A stretch of DNA of 64,000 nucleotides, taken from Hevea brasiliensis. Taxonomy: Eukaryota; Streptophyta; Magnoliopsida; Malpighiales; Euphorbiaceae. Positions 34,465-46,648 of this stretch are shown in pieces. The notes under the pieces are model-generated. The model was not told the DNA's origin, did not search any database, and saw only the letters and a list, made by a program, of their open reading frames with translations. The DNA lies in contig NC_079507.1 in the NCBI RefSeq assembly GCF_030052815.1, forward strand, positions 56,647,119 through 56,711,118. Direction: 5' to 3'. Within the stretch, counting starts at the first letter, position 1. The number at the start of each line of letters is the position of its first letter. The translations under genes were made by a program, and so were the position numbers.

Positions 34465-34522
34465 TTTGTATGAAGAAAGACAAGTTAATTTTCATTGTTC
34501 CTCATCCTGCTTGTTGTTCCGC

Positions 34523-34533
34523 TTTTATATATA
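34523..34533 (-). promoter_or_regulatory. TATA box of peptide copy A
   Basis: Minus-strand TATATATAAAA about 60 bp before the ATG. The paralogous gene at 58299 has TATATAAAA at 58228-58236 at a similar distance. Confidence 0.5.
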
Positions 34534-34820
34534 CAAAACAAATTAAGGACTTGATTACTATAGTATTAAGAAGCAGGCGATAGGCTAGACTACAGCAACG
34601 TGAAAGTTGGTCGAAGTCTCCGAGGAATTGCCGCGCGTTGTTGGAAAAGCAATGTGTGAAATCTGAGGTTTTTTCCAAGAAATTATAATGCAAGTTGTGA
34701 TACAAGCACTTGCGCCATCGTTCTTTTCCGCGTGGGTTGAAAATTTGAATCTGTGGTTCGATAGGTGCAAGAAGAATTTCCCAAAATTAGCAAAAATCTT
34801 TCGTGGGGTGCAAGAAATTA

Positions 34821-34822
<2 letters not shown>

Positions 34823-34858
<36 letters not shown>
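34823..34858. repeat. (AT)n microsatellite
   Basis: About 18 perfect AT units between peptide copies A and B. Confidence 0.9.
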
Positions 34859-34864
<6 letters not shown>

Positions 34865-35034
34865 AGCAAATTTTATTACATGAAAATTTAGGAAAAACTT
34901 AGTAAATACAGTTCAAAACTCGGTCAATACACAGTCCATATTTATATACATAACGAGTTTTTTTTTTTCTTTTCATTAACATGCTACTTTTTTTTTTTTT
35001 GGCCGTGCTTCTAGCTTAATTGAAGGAATTAATT

Positions 35035-35283
35035 TGGTTTTCTTTTCCTCAAAGTTTTCATGCTTTCCTTTATTTTTCTCTCCTGCAACAGTTTATTGCA
35101 AGAAATTTTGCATGCATTAGTAGTCAATAATAAATATTGGTTTCCTTTTTCGACAATAGAACAACGAGGGCTTATTTAAACTTACTAGGCTTGGAGATTT
35201 TGGTTGGATCAGCCAACACTGCATCAAATGAAAACACATGTAATAGGGATCATACCAGCAACAAGCAAGCTCCGGCTACACAT
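35035..35283 (-). pseudogene. Small secreted-peptide precursor (copy B), frameshifted paralogue of 56501-56786
   Basis: Exon 1 (35283-35186) starts MCSRSLLVAGMI, close to MFSRSLLVAAMI of copy E. It then carries a one-base insertion after the ATGATC, so the frame hits TGA within the signal peptide. The donor (A|GTAAGT) and acceptor (GTTGCAG|) are retained around a 103-bp intron. Exon 2 begins like copy E (R-E-K-N-K-G-K-H-E) but similarity stops after about 17 codons, so the region encoding E's mature tail is missing. A minus-strand TATAAATA at 35345-35352 and about 450 bp upstream are shared with copy E in inverted orientation. Confidence 0.7.
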
Positions 35284-36334
35284 ATTTTTTTATTTTTTTT
35301 AAACTATGAAGAATAGGTATGTTTCTATATTTTCCTTGCCTAGATATTTATAGGGAAAGCAACGATTCTGAAACTGAGTAAGAAACTACGTACTTGTGGG
35401 ACAAGGTTTTGGAAATTTTCCATTCAAAAAAAGGAAAATGAAAAGCTTTTTCCATGGCCATGGAATGGAAGAAGGACTGGACGATGAAATAAGCCCTTTT
35501 TGTTAAACATTACATATAACATCTATGATAAACTTGTGAAAAAAGTTATGTGCTTGGTAGGTACTATATTTTTTTAATATGTATTTCTTTTATTTAAAAT
35601 TTTTATTTATTTTTATTTTTGAATTCAAGTTTTATTAATCATTTAAATCAAAGAAGACCAACATAGAATTAGAAATCAAATACTTTTGATAGATTTCTAT
35701 ATTTTAAGCTTATGAAAAGTTGGAATTTGAATTCCTACACCTATTTGATTTCAAATGTGGAATTCTATTAAATTTCTTCAATTAATTTAGCAAAATTTTT
35801 TTTTTAATTCCATTCATATGAATCAACATATAAATGAATTTTTTAATATAAAATTGGTGGATTGAATATATCTCTTGATATATATGCTTTGGGTCTGTAT
35901 AAACTAAGCCTAGTTGCTTATTATATTAAATTTATTTTCTCATTTTATATACATATGCTGATTATCATAAAACTGAGCCTAGTCCAAAAAATTTTCAAAA
36001 AAAATTTTATTACAAATAATAGTCTAGTTGATAAGTGAACATAAACTTTTCAATTTCTTTTTTTAATTAATGGAGTTGCAATAAGTTGGGTAATAATTAG
36101 TGGGCTACACAGAAAGAAGTAATCCTATCCTTTTCTCACTCTAAGGTAAATAATCTTATAATAAGTAGATGGAAAGAGTAATCCGTACTACCTGATTGGC
36201 ACTTTTCAAATCTTTTTAATAGAATTTGAGAACATACTATAAATATTATATTTGCGAATTATGATAATTATTAATTTTCAGCATCAACATTGGTATGTTT
36301 TTCTTTATAATGAGAAAATAAATTTAATATAATA
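35284..36334. other. AT-rich spacer; first ~500 bp are the upstream arm of the inverted duplication
   Basis: 35284-35790 matches 55870-56500 in reverse complement, including TTTCAGAATCGTTGCTTTCC and a TTGAATTCC/TTCAAATTCC block at about 35730. From about 35800 to the chromovirus there is only AT-rich DNA. Confidence 0.55.
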
Positions 36335-38937
36335 TGTCACGACCCAACCTATGGGCTGCACCGGCACTAGGACCTGGGCCAACCTAAAGCCCTCGAGGCC
36401 TGTAGTAAGCCTAACTATTCCTCAACCCAACTCTAAGGCCCATTTGGGCCCAATTTCAAGAATTCAACTGGACAGAGTCCGGCCATAAAATGGACCTTTC
36501 AACGGGGAGTTTTTGACTCACCCGACCTATAAACACAATATATAATCAATTGGGGAGCTCAGCTCACCCTCCACATACTCAAATGTCATAAAAATAAATG
36601 GGAGCTCAGCTCCCTCATCCAGTCCAACATACATGGATATAATAAGTTTACAAGCCCATCATGGTAATTATATTATAGACCCAAATCAAATAAATATTTC
36701 TAACACATGCGAAAATTCTAGGAGTTAATAGAATTATACAAATATTAATAAATGACCTGTGAAGAAGAAAAGCAAGTTAACCACAACAAATATCCTCCTG
36801 TAGCTTGGAAAAATAATGAACAGGAGTGAGTGTTTAACTCAGAGAGTAAAATATTAATTTTAACCATAATCTCTATAACTATCTAAAGCTAATGCACCCT
36901 GTAAAGTGAAATGGAATATCGGTAATATTTTCACATCATAATAGCAAAAAGGTAATTTGGAGCACTCACACACCCCATAATATCAAACAATACATATATG
37001 GGAGCTGATCCCCTATACAGCCCTCTTAATCCAAACTGTGCCAGCGAAGAACTCAAGCGCGGACTTTCGCTTAATAAACCAAATCGAGGTCCCAGCGAAG
37101 AACTCAAGCCGTGTCTACCCCGAAGGACTGGGTCCCAGCAAAGATCTCAAACCGTGTCTACTCGTCCTGTCCATAGCCAACACCACATCACACGCACGCT
37201 AAAGCATGCACACTGCTCCAAATTACCACAACAACATTCATGGCACTTTAACAGTTGTGAATGCAAAATAAAACGTGCCTAAAGTTTAACTACATAGATA
37301 CATATTTATAAGTGATGCATGGACATGTTTGAACGTATAATAATACGTATAATAATATCGAAATTACAATTAAAATTTAATATTTTACTCACAGACTCAA
37401 CCGAAGTCACTGTGACGGCTGGGCGGAGGAGGAAGGCTGTCTCGGCTCACCTGATAATTTTATTATAATTATTTAATACAATTGACTCAATACAAACAAA
37501 GAAAAAGGCCAAAGATGTCCTAAGTCATGCCGAAAATTCGGTAGAGTCTCCCCTATACCTAGGACCTACCCAACCTACAAAAAGGCTTAAAACACACTTC
37601 CATATCCACAAACCATATATCCACAACTCAATCACATCACACAGCCCCTCCTGGGCCCATCCAAACAGTCATCAATCAAACATGTAAAATTGCGATTTAG
37701 TCCTCATAATTTAACCTTCTTGCAAAAACTACCCAAATGAGTTCTAAAAATTCTAAAATTTTGCCCCGCGGTCCTTAGCAATATTACTAAGCTAATGCAA
37801 AAAGAATCATAATTTTCTGAGCTACCACGAATATTTTATGAATTTTTAATCCAATTCAAGCACTAGAAAATTACGAAAAAAGTAAGGTTCGGGTTTACCT
37901 ATGCCAATTCCGACTCTGGGGACGCTCTCAGGACGTTTGGCAATGGTGGGGTAGCCAAAATCTCCATCCAATTCTAAGACTTTTTCAGTAGCCGGTCTGT
38001 CTGGCCGGAAACACAGGGGTTAGTATATAATTTTTATGAAATTTTCTAAGCTCATTTAATGCTAGGAAAAATACTACGAAGTTTCATGGGACCTACCAAA
38101 AAACGATATCGAAAAATTTTGAAATTTATATTGCCGCAAAGCTCTCGACGAGTGGAGCGCTCCGGTACTCTCGGTTTTCTCTTGGGGTTCACAGTTTGCG
38201 AGAAATCTAGCCCAAAAATCGAAATGGGCTAAAACTTCCAGGACAAAAATTGGGCAAACCGCTCGATGGATTTTGGTGTTCTTAGTATCTATGGAAAGCT
38301 TTCGAGGTGTAGATGGTGTTTGACACAAAACCCGGCCCAATCGATGGCCGGATCGACCGGATTTCAGCTGGGAAGCCAAAACGGCACGAGCGCACAGGTG
38401 GGTCTTCGCGAGCATTTTCCTGTCGCCTGGAGCGTCGGCCGGCCATGGGGAGGAGCTTGAGCAGTGCGCCGGCGAGGTGGGGAAGGCTGGGTGGCAGCGG
38501 CGCGGCCTGGGGAGGAGAGAGGAGAGAGAAAACGGGAGAGAAAGGAAGAGGGACGGGATGCACGAGGAAGGGAAGAAAAAAAAAAGAAAAGGCTAGTCCG
38601 ATTTGACTGGTCCGATCCGGTCCAATTCGATTCGGCCTTTCCGATTCAGGATACAAAATTTTGAATTTTTACTCTGCCTTGGGACCGAAAACGAGGCCCA
38701 AAAATTTCGAAAAAAATTCTAGAAAACTCAGAAAAATTCGCATACTCCAAATATATTTTTAGTTTTGCCATGTGGTCTTTAAATTAATTTTTAAAAATCA
38801 TCAAAGTTTTATATTTTCGAAAAATCGAACCCGATTTCTAAAATCCGAAAAATCTCAAATAATTTCTCAAAATTTAATTAAAATAAAATATCAATATTAC
38901 TCACAAAATAATAAATTTAAAAATTTATGGTGTTACA
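36335..38937 (-). repeat. 3' LTR of the Tekay-type element
   Basis: 2603 bp. It has three partial copies of CCCAGCGAAGAACTCAAGC at 37035-37155. Relative to the other LTR it lacks about 60 bp near 38003, where the other copy has an inverted repeat (AATTCACAG ... CTGTGAATT). Open frames here on both strands are matched in the other LTR and have no family signature. Confidence 0.93.
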
Positions 38938-38950
38938 TTCTTCCCCCCTT
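38938..38950 (-). other. Polypurine tract of the Tekay-type element
   Basis: Minus-strand AAGGGGGGAAGAA directly before the 3' LTR start TGTAACACC. Confidence 0.8.
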
Positions 38951-39000
38951 ATAGAAAATTCATCCTCGAATTTTTACACAAGGCAGAATAAAGTATAGAA

Positions 39001-40318
39001 TTACACATTGAATAAATAAGGGTACTTGCTACGCATGTCCCACTCTGACTCCCAGGTGCACTCTTCCACTGACTAATTCCTCCACAAAACCTTAACCATA
39101 GGGATCTGTTTTGATCTTAGCTACCTCACTTGGTAGTCCACTATGGCTACAGGTTGCTCCTCAAACGTCAGATTTTCTTTCAGCTCTACTACATCCGGCT
39201 GTAGCACATGAGAGGGATCAGGAATGTATTTCCTGAGCATAGAGATGTGGAATACAGGATGAACGTGGGAAAGGTTGGGTGGTAATTCCAACCAGTAGGC
39301 AACTGCTCCAACCCTATCAGTAACCTCAAAAGGTCCAATATACAGAGTTTCCAACTTGCCCTTCTTTCCAAATCTCATGACTCCCTTCATCGGAGAAATC
39401 TTTAGGAATACGTAGTCACCTACTGCAAACTCCACATCCCTCCGTCTGGGGTCTGCGTAACTCTTCTGCCTACTGAAAGCAATTTTCAATCGTTCCCTTA
39501 TTAAAGGAACTATCTCTGAAGTGTACTGCACTAGGTCTTTATCATGTACCTTTGCTTCTCCCATTTCCGTCCAACACAGAGGAGACCTACACTTTCTGCC
39601 ATATAGTGCCTCATAGGGTGCCATCCCTATGCTGGAATGATAACTGTTGTTGTAGGCAAACTCCACCAAAGGTAGTTGATCATCCCATTGACCTCCCAAA
39701 ATGCAAAACACACATGCAGAGCATGTCTTCTAGTGTTTGGATTATCCTTTCGAACTGTCCGTCTGTCTGAGGGTGGAAAGTGGTACTAAAGTTCAACTGC
39801 ATGCCAAGTGCCTCCTGCAACTTCCTCCAAAATCGAGAAGTGAACTGGGGCCCTCTGTCAAATATTATGGAAGCCGAAACTCTATGCAATCTGACTATTT
39901 CTCGAATATAGAGCCAGGCGTATTATGCCACAGAATATGGAGTCTTCACAGGCAAGAAATGAGCTGATTTGGTTAAGCGGTCTACAATTTCCCATATCGA
40001 ATCATATCCTCGCATGGTACGAAGCAAACCATTCACAAAATCCATAGTAATCATTTCCCACTTCCATTCTGGGATAGGGAGCTCTTGCAACTTCCCTGAT
40101 GACCTCTGGTGTTCAAACTTCACCTTCTAACAAGTCAAGCACTTTGACATGAAGTCTGCTATGTCTCTCTTCATACCATTCCACCAATAGCTATCTTTCA
40201 CATCATGGTACATCTTAGTGGAGCCTAGGTGGACATTGTACAGTGTATAGTGTGCCTCTCGCATGATTTCATTTCTAAGATTATTCACGTCGGGCACACA
40301 TATCCTGAAACCTTGCAT
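39001..40318 (-). pseudogene. Integrase with chromodomain-like tail (Tekay)
   Basis: The zinc finger ends CLTC at about 40131, followed by a stop. The catalytic core has ITMDFVNGL (about 40036), then a stop at about 39926. FDRGPQFTS (about 39850) carries the second Asp and HPQTDGQFERI (about 39760) the Glu. A frame change near 39700 leads into 39711-39121, with EALYGRKCRSPLCW and GDYVFLKISPMKGVMRFGKK. After a TAG at 39121 the tail reads LRSKQIPMVKVLW and ends WDMRSKYPYLFNV at 39001, the chromodomain type of the Tekay clade, thought to steer integration to heterochromatin. Most stops fit single C-to-T changes at Gln codons. Confidence 0.88.
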
Positions 40319-40393
40319 AAGGGCACCATCATTGGCAAATCCAAACTCACCACCTTCACCCTGCTATACTCTTTCTATGATCTTCATCAATTG

Positions 40394-42400
40394 CTATTCT
40401 TTGTGCTGGGAAACTCTAACTCTGTCTCGCAGGTCTGGTCTCACTGAAAAATGAGCCAACAATACCCTCTTATCGGAAAGATCTAAGATTAGACCTTGAT
40501 CCATCAACTCATGTACTTCTTGAATCAACGGTCTCTTCTCCACTGATATGTGCGCCAAGCTGCCAGAAGATTTTCTGCTCAAAGCATCTGCTACTACATT
40601 GGCCTTCCCAGGGTGGTACTGGATGGTACAGTCATAGTCCTTCAGAAGCTCCACCCATCTCCTCTATCTCAAATTTAAATTCCTCTGTTGGAAGATGTAC
40701 TTCAAACTCTTGTAGTCGGTGTATATCTCACACACTTCACCATACAGGTAATGTCTCCAAATCTTTAGTGCAAAGACTACAGCCGCCATTTTCAAATCAT
40801 GGGTGGGGTAGTTCTGCTCATGCCTCTTTAGCTGTCTTGAAGCATAAGCCACTATTTTTCCATTCTGCATCAAAACACACCCTAAGCCAACTCTAGAGGC
40901 GTCACAGTACACGGTATATCCTTCACCACTCATCGATAATGTCAACACAGGGGCGGTGGTTAGACACACCTTAAGCTTCTGAAAGCTCTCCTCACAATCA
41001 TCTGTCCAAATGAATGGAACATTCTTCCGAGTTAACTTAGTTAGGGGAGCTGCTATCCTAGAAAAATCCTGCACAAAATGCCTATAGTAGCCAGCTAGGC
41101 CCAGAAAACTTCGCACCTCAGTGACTGTTGTAGGCCTAAGCTAATCAGTTACAGCCTCAATTTTCTTGGGATCCACTTGAATGCTTTCACTAGAAACCAC
41201 GTGTCCCAAGAATGAGATGCTTTCTACCCAAAATTCACATTTTGAAAATTTGGCATATAGCTGGTGCTCCCTCAAAGTCTGCAACACCATTCTCAAATGC
41301 CACATGTGTCCTTCCTCGGTCCGAGAGTATACCAAAATGTCATCTATGACTACGATGACAAAATGGTCCAGGAATGGCCTGAACACCCTATTCATCAAGT
41401 CCATGAAGGCTACTGGTGCATTAGTGAGTCCAAAAGACATCACCAAGAACTCATAATGACCATATCTTGTCCTGAATGCTGTTTTGGACACATCCTCATT
41501 CCTGATTCTCAACTGATGGTAGCCTGAACATAGGTCTATCTTAGAAAAGAATCTAGCTCCTTGGAGCTGATCAAACAGATCATCGATCCGAGGAAGTGGA
41601 TACTTGTTCTTCACAGTCACCTTATTCAGCTGTCTATAGTCAATACACAACCTCAAGGACCCATCTTTCTTTCTCACAAATAGAACAGGAGCACCCCAGG
41701 GTGAAGTGCTCGAACGTATGAAACCCTTGTCCAAAAGCTCCTGTAGTTGCTCCTTTAACTCTTTCAATGCTGCTGGTGCCATCCTGTAAGGCGGCATTGA
41801 TATGGGGTTTGTACCCGGCACAACATCAATGCAAAACTCTATTTCCCTTCCTGGTGGCAACCCTGGAAGCTCCTCAGGGAAGACATCCATGAATTCTCTG
41901 ACAACAGGAACATTTTCCATTTTGACACCTTCTACAGATGTATCTCTTACCAATGCCAAATACCCTTGACATCCACGCCTCAACATTTTTCTAGCACTAA
42001 TTGCTGACACCAAATTATATGGAGCCACGCTCCTGTCACCATCAAAGCTAAATTCTTCCACATCAGGTATGTGGAAATACACCTTTTTGTTCATGCGGTC
42101 TAAAGTGGCATAATGAGTTGCCAACCAATCCATTCCCAAAATTACATCAAAATCTATTACTGGTAGAGGAACCAAGTCTGCTGGGAGGATTCTTCCATCC
42201 ACTACTACTGGGCTACCCAGAAAAACCATATCTACATATATGTTTTCACTAAGCGGGGTAGCTACAAACAAAGGGCATTCTAAAGTTGTAGGGTTCCTAC
42301 CCAATCTCATGGCAAACACTGGGGAGACAAATGAGTGCGTAGCACCCGAATCTATTAAAACACGAGCCTCATAGGAACAGACCAGAAGAATACCTACCAC
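40394..42400 (-). pseudogene. pol: Protease, RT and RNase H (Tekay)
   Basis: The 419-codon frame 42400-41141 starts within the protease: [13 protein letters not shown] gives the catalytic D-S-G at about 42350. A linker leads to RT with [30 protein letters not shown] and a palm motif reading V-I-D-D instead of the usual F-I-D-D (about 41345). A TAG at 41138 (Trp expected) interrupts the RT-RNase H connection. 41116-40664 resumes with [14 protein letters not shown] and [13 protein letters not shown], then a TAG at about 40661. RNase H ends with [15 protein letters not shown] (about 40600). Confidence 0.92.
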
Positions 42401-42411
42401 AACTGCATTGG

Positions 42412-43762
42412 AAGCCTGAGCATCCTTGTGGGTCAGGGTGAAAACCCAAGCTTGACCCCTACCCTGGGTTGCAGAACCCTAATACTGACTTCTACCTCCT
42501 GATCTGCCTCCAAATCCATGCCCTCCTTGTCCTCAGTCCTGTTGGCCACTGAACTGACTGCCTGTCATACTGGAAGCACCAGGATACAACTGACGAGGGA
42601 CATTTGCAACAGAACCTTGTGACCCCATCTGTGGCTCGCTAAACACGAGGCATTCCCTAGCAAAGTGACCTGGTTGGCCACACCTGAAACATGCTCATAA
42701 ACCCATCAGACAAGGTCCTGAAAGTCCTCTTCCACACTGTGCGCAAGGTGCCAAGGAGGATCCTGAACCAGACCCGAAACTGCTGTATCCCGAACTGTGA
42801 CCACTACTAGATCCATACCCTGGTCTGAATCCTCGAGATTTTTGTCTAAAGCCACTCCTCTTATTCTTGCTTCTTCCTCTGTAATTAGTTTGGCCTCCGC
42901 TGTCCGGAGCACCCATGTAGGGAACACTTGAAGAACCCTCTGCTCTATTTTTCTTTGCTCTTCCACTGTCATCTCCGGTGTAGCTAATCTCAATCTGTCA
43001 GGCTCGATCAACTACCACATCAAAAGACTGATCAGACATCATGGCCAGGTTTGCATACCTCCTGTCCAGCCCCTTCAGGAACCTTTTCACCTTCATACTT
43101 TCTGTAGCCGCTGCTGTAGGGGCATATCTGCTCAATTCCAGAAATTCTGTAGCATATTCATCTACAGACTTGCCATTTTATCTTAAGGCCTCAAAGGCCC
43201 ACTGCTTTTGATCTCTGAAACTTTCTGGTACAAATCTATTGATAAACAGTTCCACAAACTGGGTCCAGGACAAACCTTCCATCCGAGGTAATATGTAGTC
43301 ACTCATCCATTGTCTAGGCATAGGCCCCATAACATGCTGCACACACTCTATGAGCCTCCTATCAGTCAACTGCAACTCCATCCCTGCCTGTTTGCAGGAA
43401 TCCAAAAATCGATAAGCATCATCTGACACATCATAAGTACCAGGCACTAACTTCTTAAAATTTATTATTTGTTTGTACGGTTCCCCTCTTGGTGCGGTGG
43501 ACTGCTGCTGTTTGAGAGGGTGGACCATATACTGTGCCATGATATCGATGGTTCTCTGCAAACCAGCTAGAGTAGCTGCCATTGGGTCCATGGGACCCTG
43601 TGCCATAAAAGACTGATCCTGAACTAGTGGTGGCTGCTCCTCTACTTGAGCAGCTCTAGGCCTCCTACCCCACCTCCTTGGGGTAGGCGCCTCATCCTGT
43701 GCTGACACCTCGTCAGGCACATCTGGTTCTGGTGCAGTGGCAGCTTTCCTACTTCTACACAT
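42412..43762 (-). pseudogene. gag: Gag of the Tekay-type element
   Basis: The start chosen is MCRSRKAATAPEPDV at 43762; the frame opens further upstream without a family reason. Capsid blocks include FLDSCKQAGMELQLTDRRL and WTQFVELFINRFVPESFRDQ, then a TAA at about 43177 (CAA expected). Further parts at 42706-43011 and 42695-42916 are Gly/Ser/Arg-rich. A CCHC knuckle CFRCGQPGHFAREC sits at about 42650-42695. Additional stops lie at about 42697, 42538 and 42480. Gag forms the particle shell. Confidence 0.85.
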
Positions 43763-43974
43763 TTTCCTGAAATTCAGCAGCATTAGCCCACAAAATTTCA
43801 AATCAGCATGTTACACAGCTCTATAGACTCATATTTACACATAATTATATGAAGCAGAAACTAGAAGCAAAGATAACAATGCAAGACGAATGTGGACCCT
43901 ATTTTCCGCATGTGACTCCTATTAGACTCTTCCCAACACTTTAGACAATTATTCCCTATGAATCTGGAGCCTAC

Positions 43975-43986
43975 GCTCTGATACCA
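43975..43986 (-). other. Primer-binding site for initiator tRNA-Met
   Basis: Minus-strand TGGTATCAGAGC, four bases after the 5' LTR end. This is the standard PBS for plant chromoviruses. Confidence 0.92.
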
Positions 43987-43990
43987 CATT

Positions 43991-46643
43991 TGTCACAACC
44001 CAACCTATGGGCCGGACCGGCACTAGGACCTGGGCCAGCCTAAAGCCCCCGAGGCCCATAGTAAGCCTAACTATTCCTCAACCCAACTCTAAGGCCCATT
44101 TGGGCCCAATTTCAAGAATTCAACCGGACAGAGTCCGGCCATAAAATGAACCTTTCAACGGGGAGTTTTTGACTCACCCGACCTGTAAACACAATATATA
44201 ATCAATTGGGGAGCTCGGCTCACCCTCCACATACTCAAATGTCACAAAAATAAGTGGGAGCTCAGCTCCCTCATCTAGTCCAACATACATGCATATAATA
44301 AGTTTACAGGCCCATCATGGTAATTATATTACAGACCCAAATCAAATAAATATTTCTAACACATGCGGAAATTCTAGGAGTTAATAGAATTATACAAATA
44401 TTAATAAACGACCTGCGAAGAAGAAAAGCAGGTTAACCACAACAAATATCCTCCTGTAGCCTGGAAAAATAATGAACAGGAGTGAGCGTTCAACTCAGAG
44501 AGCAAAATATCAATTTTAACCATAATCTCTATAACTATCTAAAGCTAATGCACCCTGTAGAGTGAAATGCAACATCGGTAATATTTTCACATCATAACAG
44601 CAAAAAGGTAATTTGGAGCACTCACACACCCGATAATGTCAAACAATACATACATGGGAGCTAATCCCCTCTACAGCCCTCTTAATCCAAACTGTGCCAG
44701 CGAAAAACTCAAACTCGGACTTTCGCTTAATAAACCAAATTGGGGTCCCAGCGAAGAACTCAAGCCGTGTCTACCCCGAAGGACCGGGTCCCAGGGAAGA
44801 TCTCAAGCCGTGTCTACCCGTCCTGTCCATAGCCAACACCACATTACACACACGCCAATGCACGCACATTGCTCCAAATTACCACAACAATATCCATGGC
44901 ACTTTAACAGTTGTGAATGCAACATAAAATGTGCCTAGAGTTTAACTACATAGATACATATTTATAAGTAATGCATGGGCATGCTTGAAGGTATAATAAT
45001 ATCAAAATTACAATTAAAATTAATATTTTACTCACAGACTCAACCGAAGTTACTGTGGCGGCTGGGCGGAGGAGGAAGGCTGTCCCGGCTCACCTGATAA
45101 TTTTATTATAATTATTTAATATAATTGACTCAATACAAACTAAGAAAAAGGCCAAAGATGTCCTAAGTCGTGCCGAAAATCCGGCAGAGTCTCCCCTATA
45201 CCTAGGACCTACCCAACCTGCAAAAAGGCTTAAAACACACTTCCATATCCACAAACCATATATCTATAACTCAATCACATTACACAACCTCTTCTGGACC
45301 CATCCAAACAGTCATCAATCATAACATGTAAAATTACGGTTTAGTCCTCATAATTTAACCTTCTTACAAAAACTACCCAAATGAGTTCTAAAAATTCTAA
45401 AATTTTGCCCCGCGGTCCTTAGCAACATTACTAAGCTAATGCAAAAAGAATCATAATTTTCTGAGCTACCATAAATATTTTATGAATTTTTAATCCAATT
45501 CAAGCACTAGAAAATTACGAAAAAGTAAGGTTCGGGTTTACCTATGTCGATTCCGACTCCGAGGACAGGCTCGGGACCTCTGACAACGGTGGGGTAGCCA
45601 AAATCTCAATCCAATTCCAAGACTTTTTCGGTAGCCGATTTGTCTGGCCAGAAATTCACAGACCGGGGCAACCATAAAATTTCTGTGAATTGAAGGTACC
45701 TACACGAAGCCCACAACACGAGGGTTAGTATATAATTTTTACAAAATTTTCTAAGCTCATTTAATACTCGGAAAAACACTACGAAGTTTCGTGGGACCCA
45801 CCGAAAAACGGTGTCGAAAAATTTTGAAATTTATATTGCCGCGAAGCTCTCGACGAGTGGAGCGCTCTGGTACTCTCAGTTTTCTCGTGGGGTTCACGGT
45901 TTGCGAGAAATCTAGCCCAAAAGTCGAAATTAGCTAAAACTTCCCAGGACAAAAATTGGGCAAACCGCTCGATAGATTTTGGTGTTCTTGGTGTCTATAG
46001 AATGTTCTCGAGGTGTAGATGGTGTTCGACACAAGACCCAACCCAATCAGTGGTCGGATCTGCCGAATTTCTGCCGGGAAGCCGAAACGATGCGCGCGAG
46101 CAGGTGGGTCTTCGCGCGCATTTTCCTGCCTCCTGGAGTGTTGGCCGGCCATAGGTAGGCATTGGGGTGGTGCACCGGCGAGATGGGGAAGGCTGGGTGG
46201 CGGTGGCACGGCTTGGGGAGGAGGGAGGAGAGAGAAAATGGGAGAGAAAGGAAGAGGGATGGGACGCGTGGGGAAGGGAAGAAGGAGAAAAGAAAAGGCC
46301 AGTCCGATTCGACCGGTCCAATCTGGTCCTGTTCGATTCGGCCGGTTCGATTCAGGATACAAAATTTTAAATTTTTACTCTGTTTTGGGACCGAAAACGA
46401 GGCCCAAAAATTCCGAAAAAAATTCTAGAAAACTCAGAAAAATTCATATACTCCAAATATATTTTTAGTTTTGCTACGTGGTCTTTAAATTAATTTTAAA
46501 AAATTATCAAAGTTTTATATTTTCGGAAAATCAAACCCGATTTCTAAAACCCGAAAAATCTCAAATAATTTCCCAAAATTTAATTAAAATAAAATATCAA
46601 TATTACTCACAAAATAATAAATTTAAAAATTTGGGGTGTTACA
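43991..46643 (-). repeat. 5' LTR of the Tekay-type element
   Basis: 2653 bp, next to the PBS. It retains the roughly 60-bp segment with an inverted repeat at about 45650-45710 that the other LTR lacks. The GC-rich part near 46000-46340 yields chance open frames on both strands. Confidence 0.93.
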
Positions 46644-46648
46644 TAATA

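Larger units (their letters stand above)
36335..46643 (-). mobile_element. Tekay-type chromovirus (Ty3/gypsy) with 5-bp TSD
   Basis: LTRs 36335-38937 (2603 bp) and 43991-46643 (2653 bp) run, in element sense, from TGTAACACC to GGTCGTGACA or GGTTGTGACA. The TSD TAATA is perfect (36330-36334 and 46644-46648). The PBS matches initiator tRNA-Met, the PPT AAGGGGGGAAGAA adjoins the 3' LTR, and a chromodomain-like tail follows integrase. Size 10309 bp. Gag, PR, RT, RNase H, IN and the tail are in order and almost frame-consistent. The breaks seen are mainly TAG/TAA at Gln codons. It separates the peptide copies at 34-35 kb from those at 50-58 kb. Confidence 0.95.

Noticed and set aside
36998..37282. 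94-codon frame, with a counterpart at 44636-44938
   Set aside because: Lies in the two LTRs of the Tekay-type element. The frame comes from a short tandem repeat and is not conserved in sequence between the copies as a protein would be.
38282..38664. Several overlapping frames in GC-rich LTR sequence (also 45934-46468)
   Set aside because: Competing frames on both strands, Arg/Pro/Gly-rich from base composition. No family match; inside LTRs.
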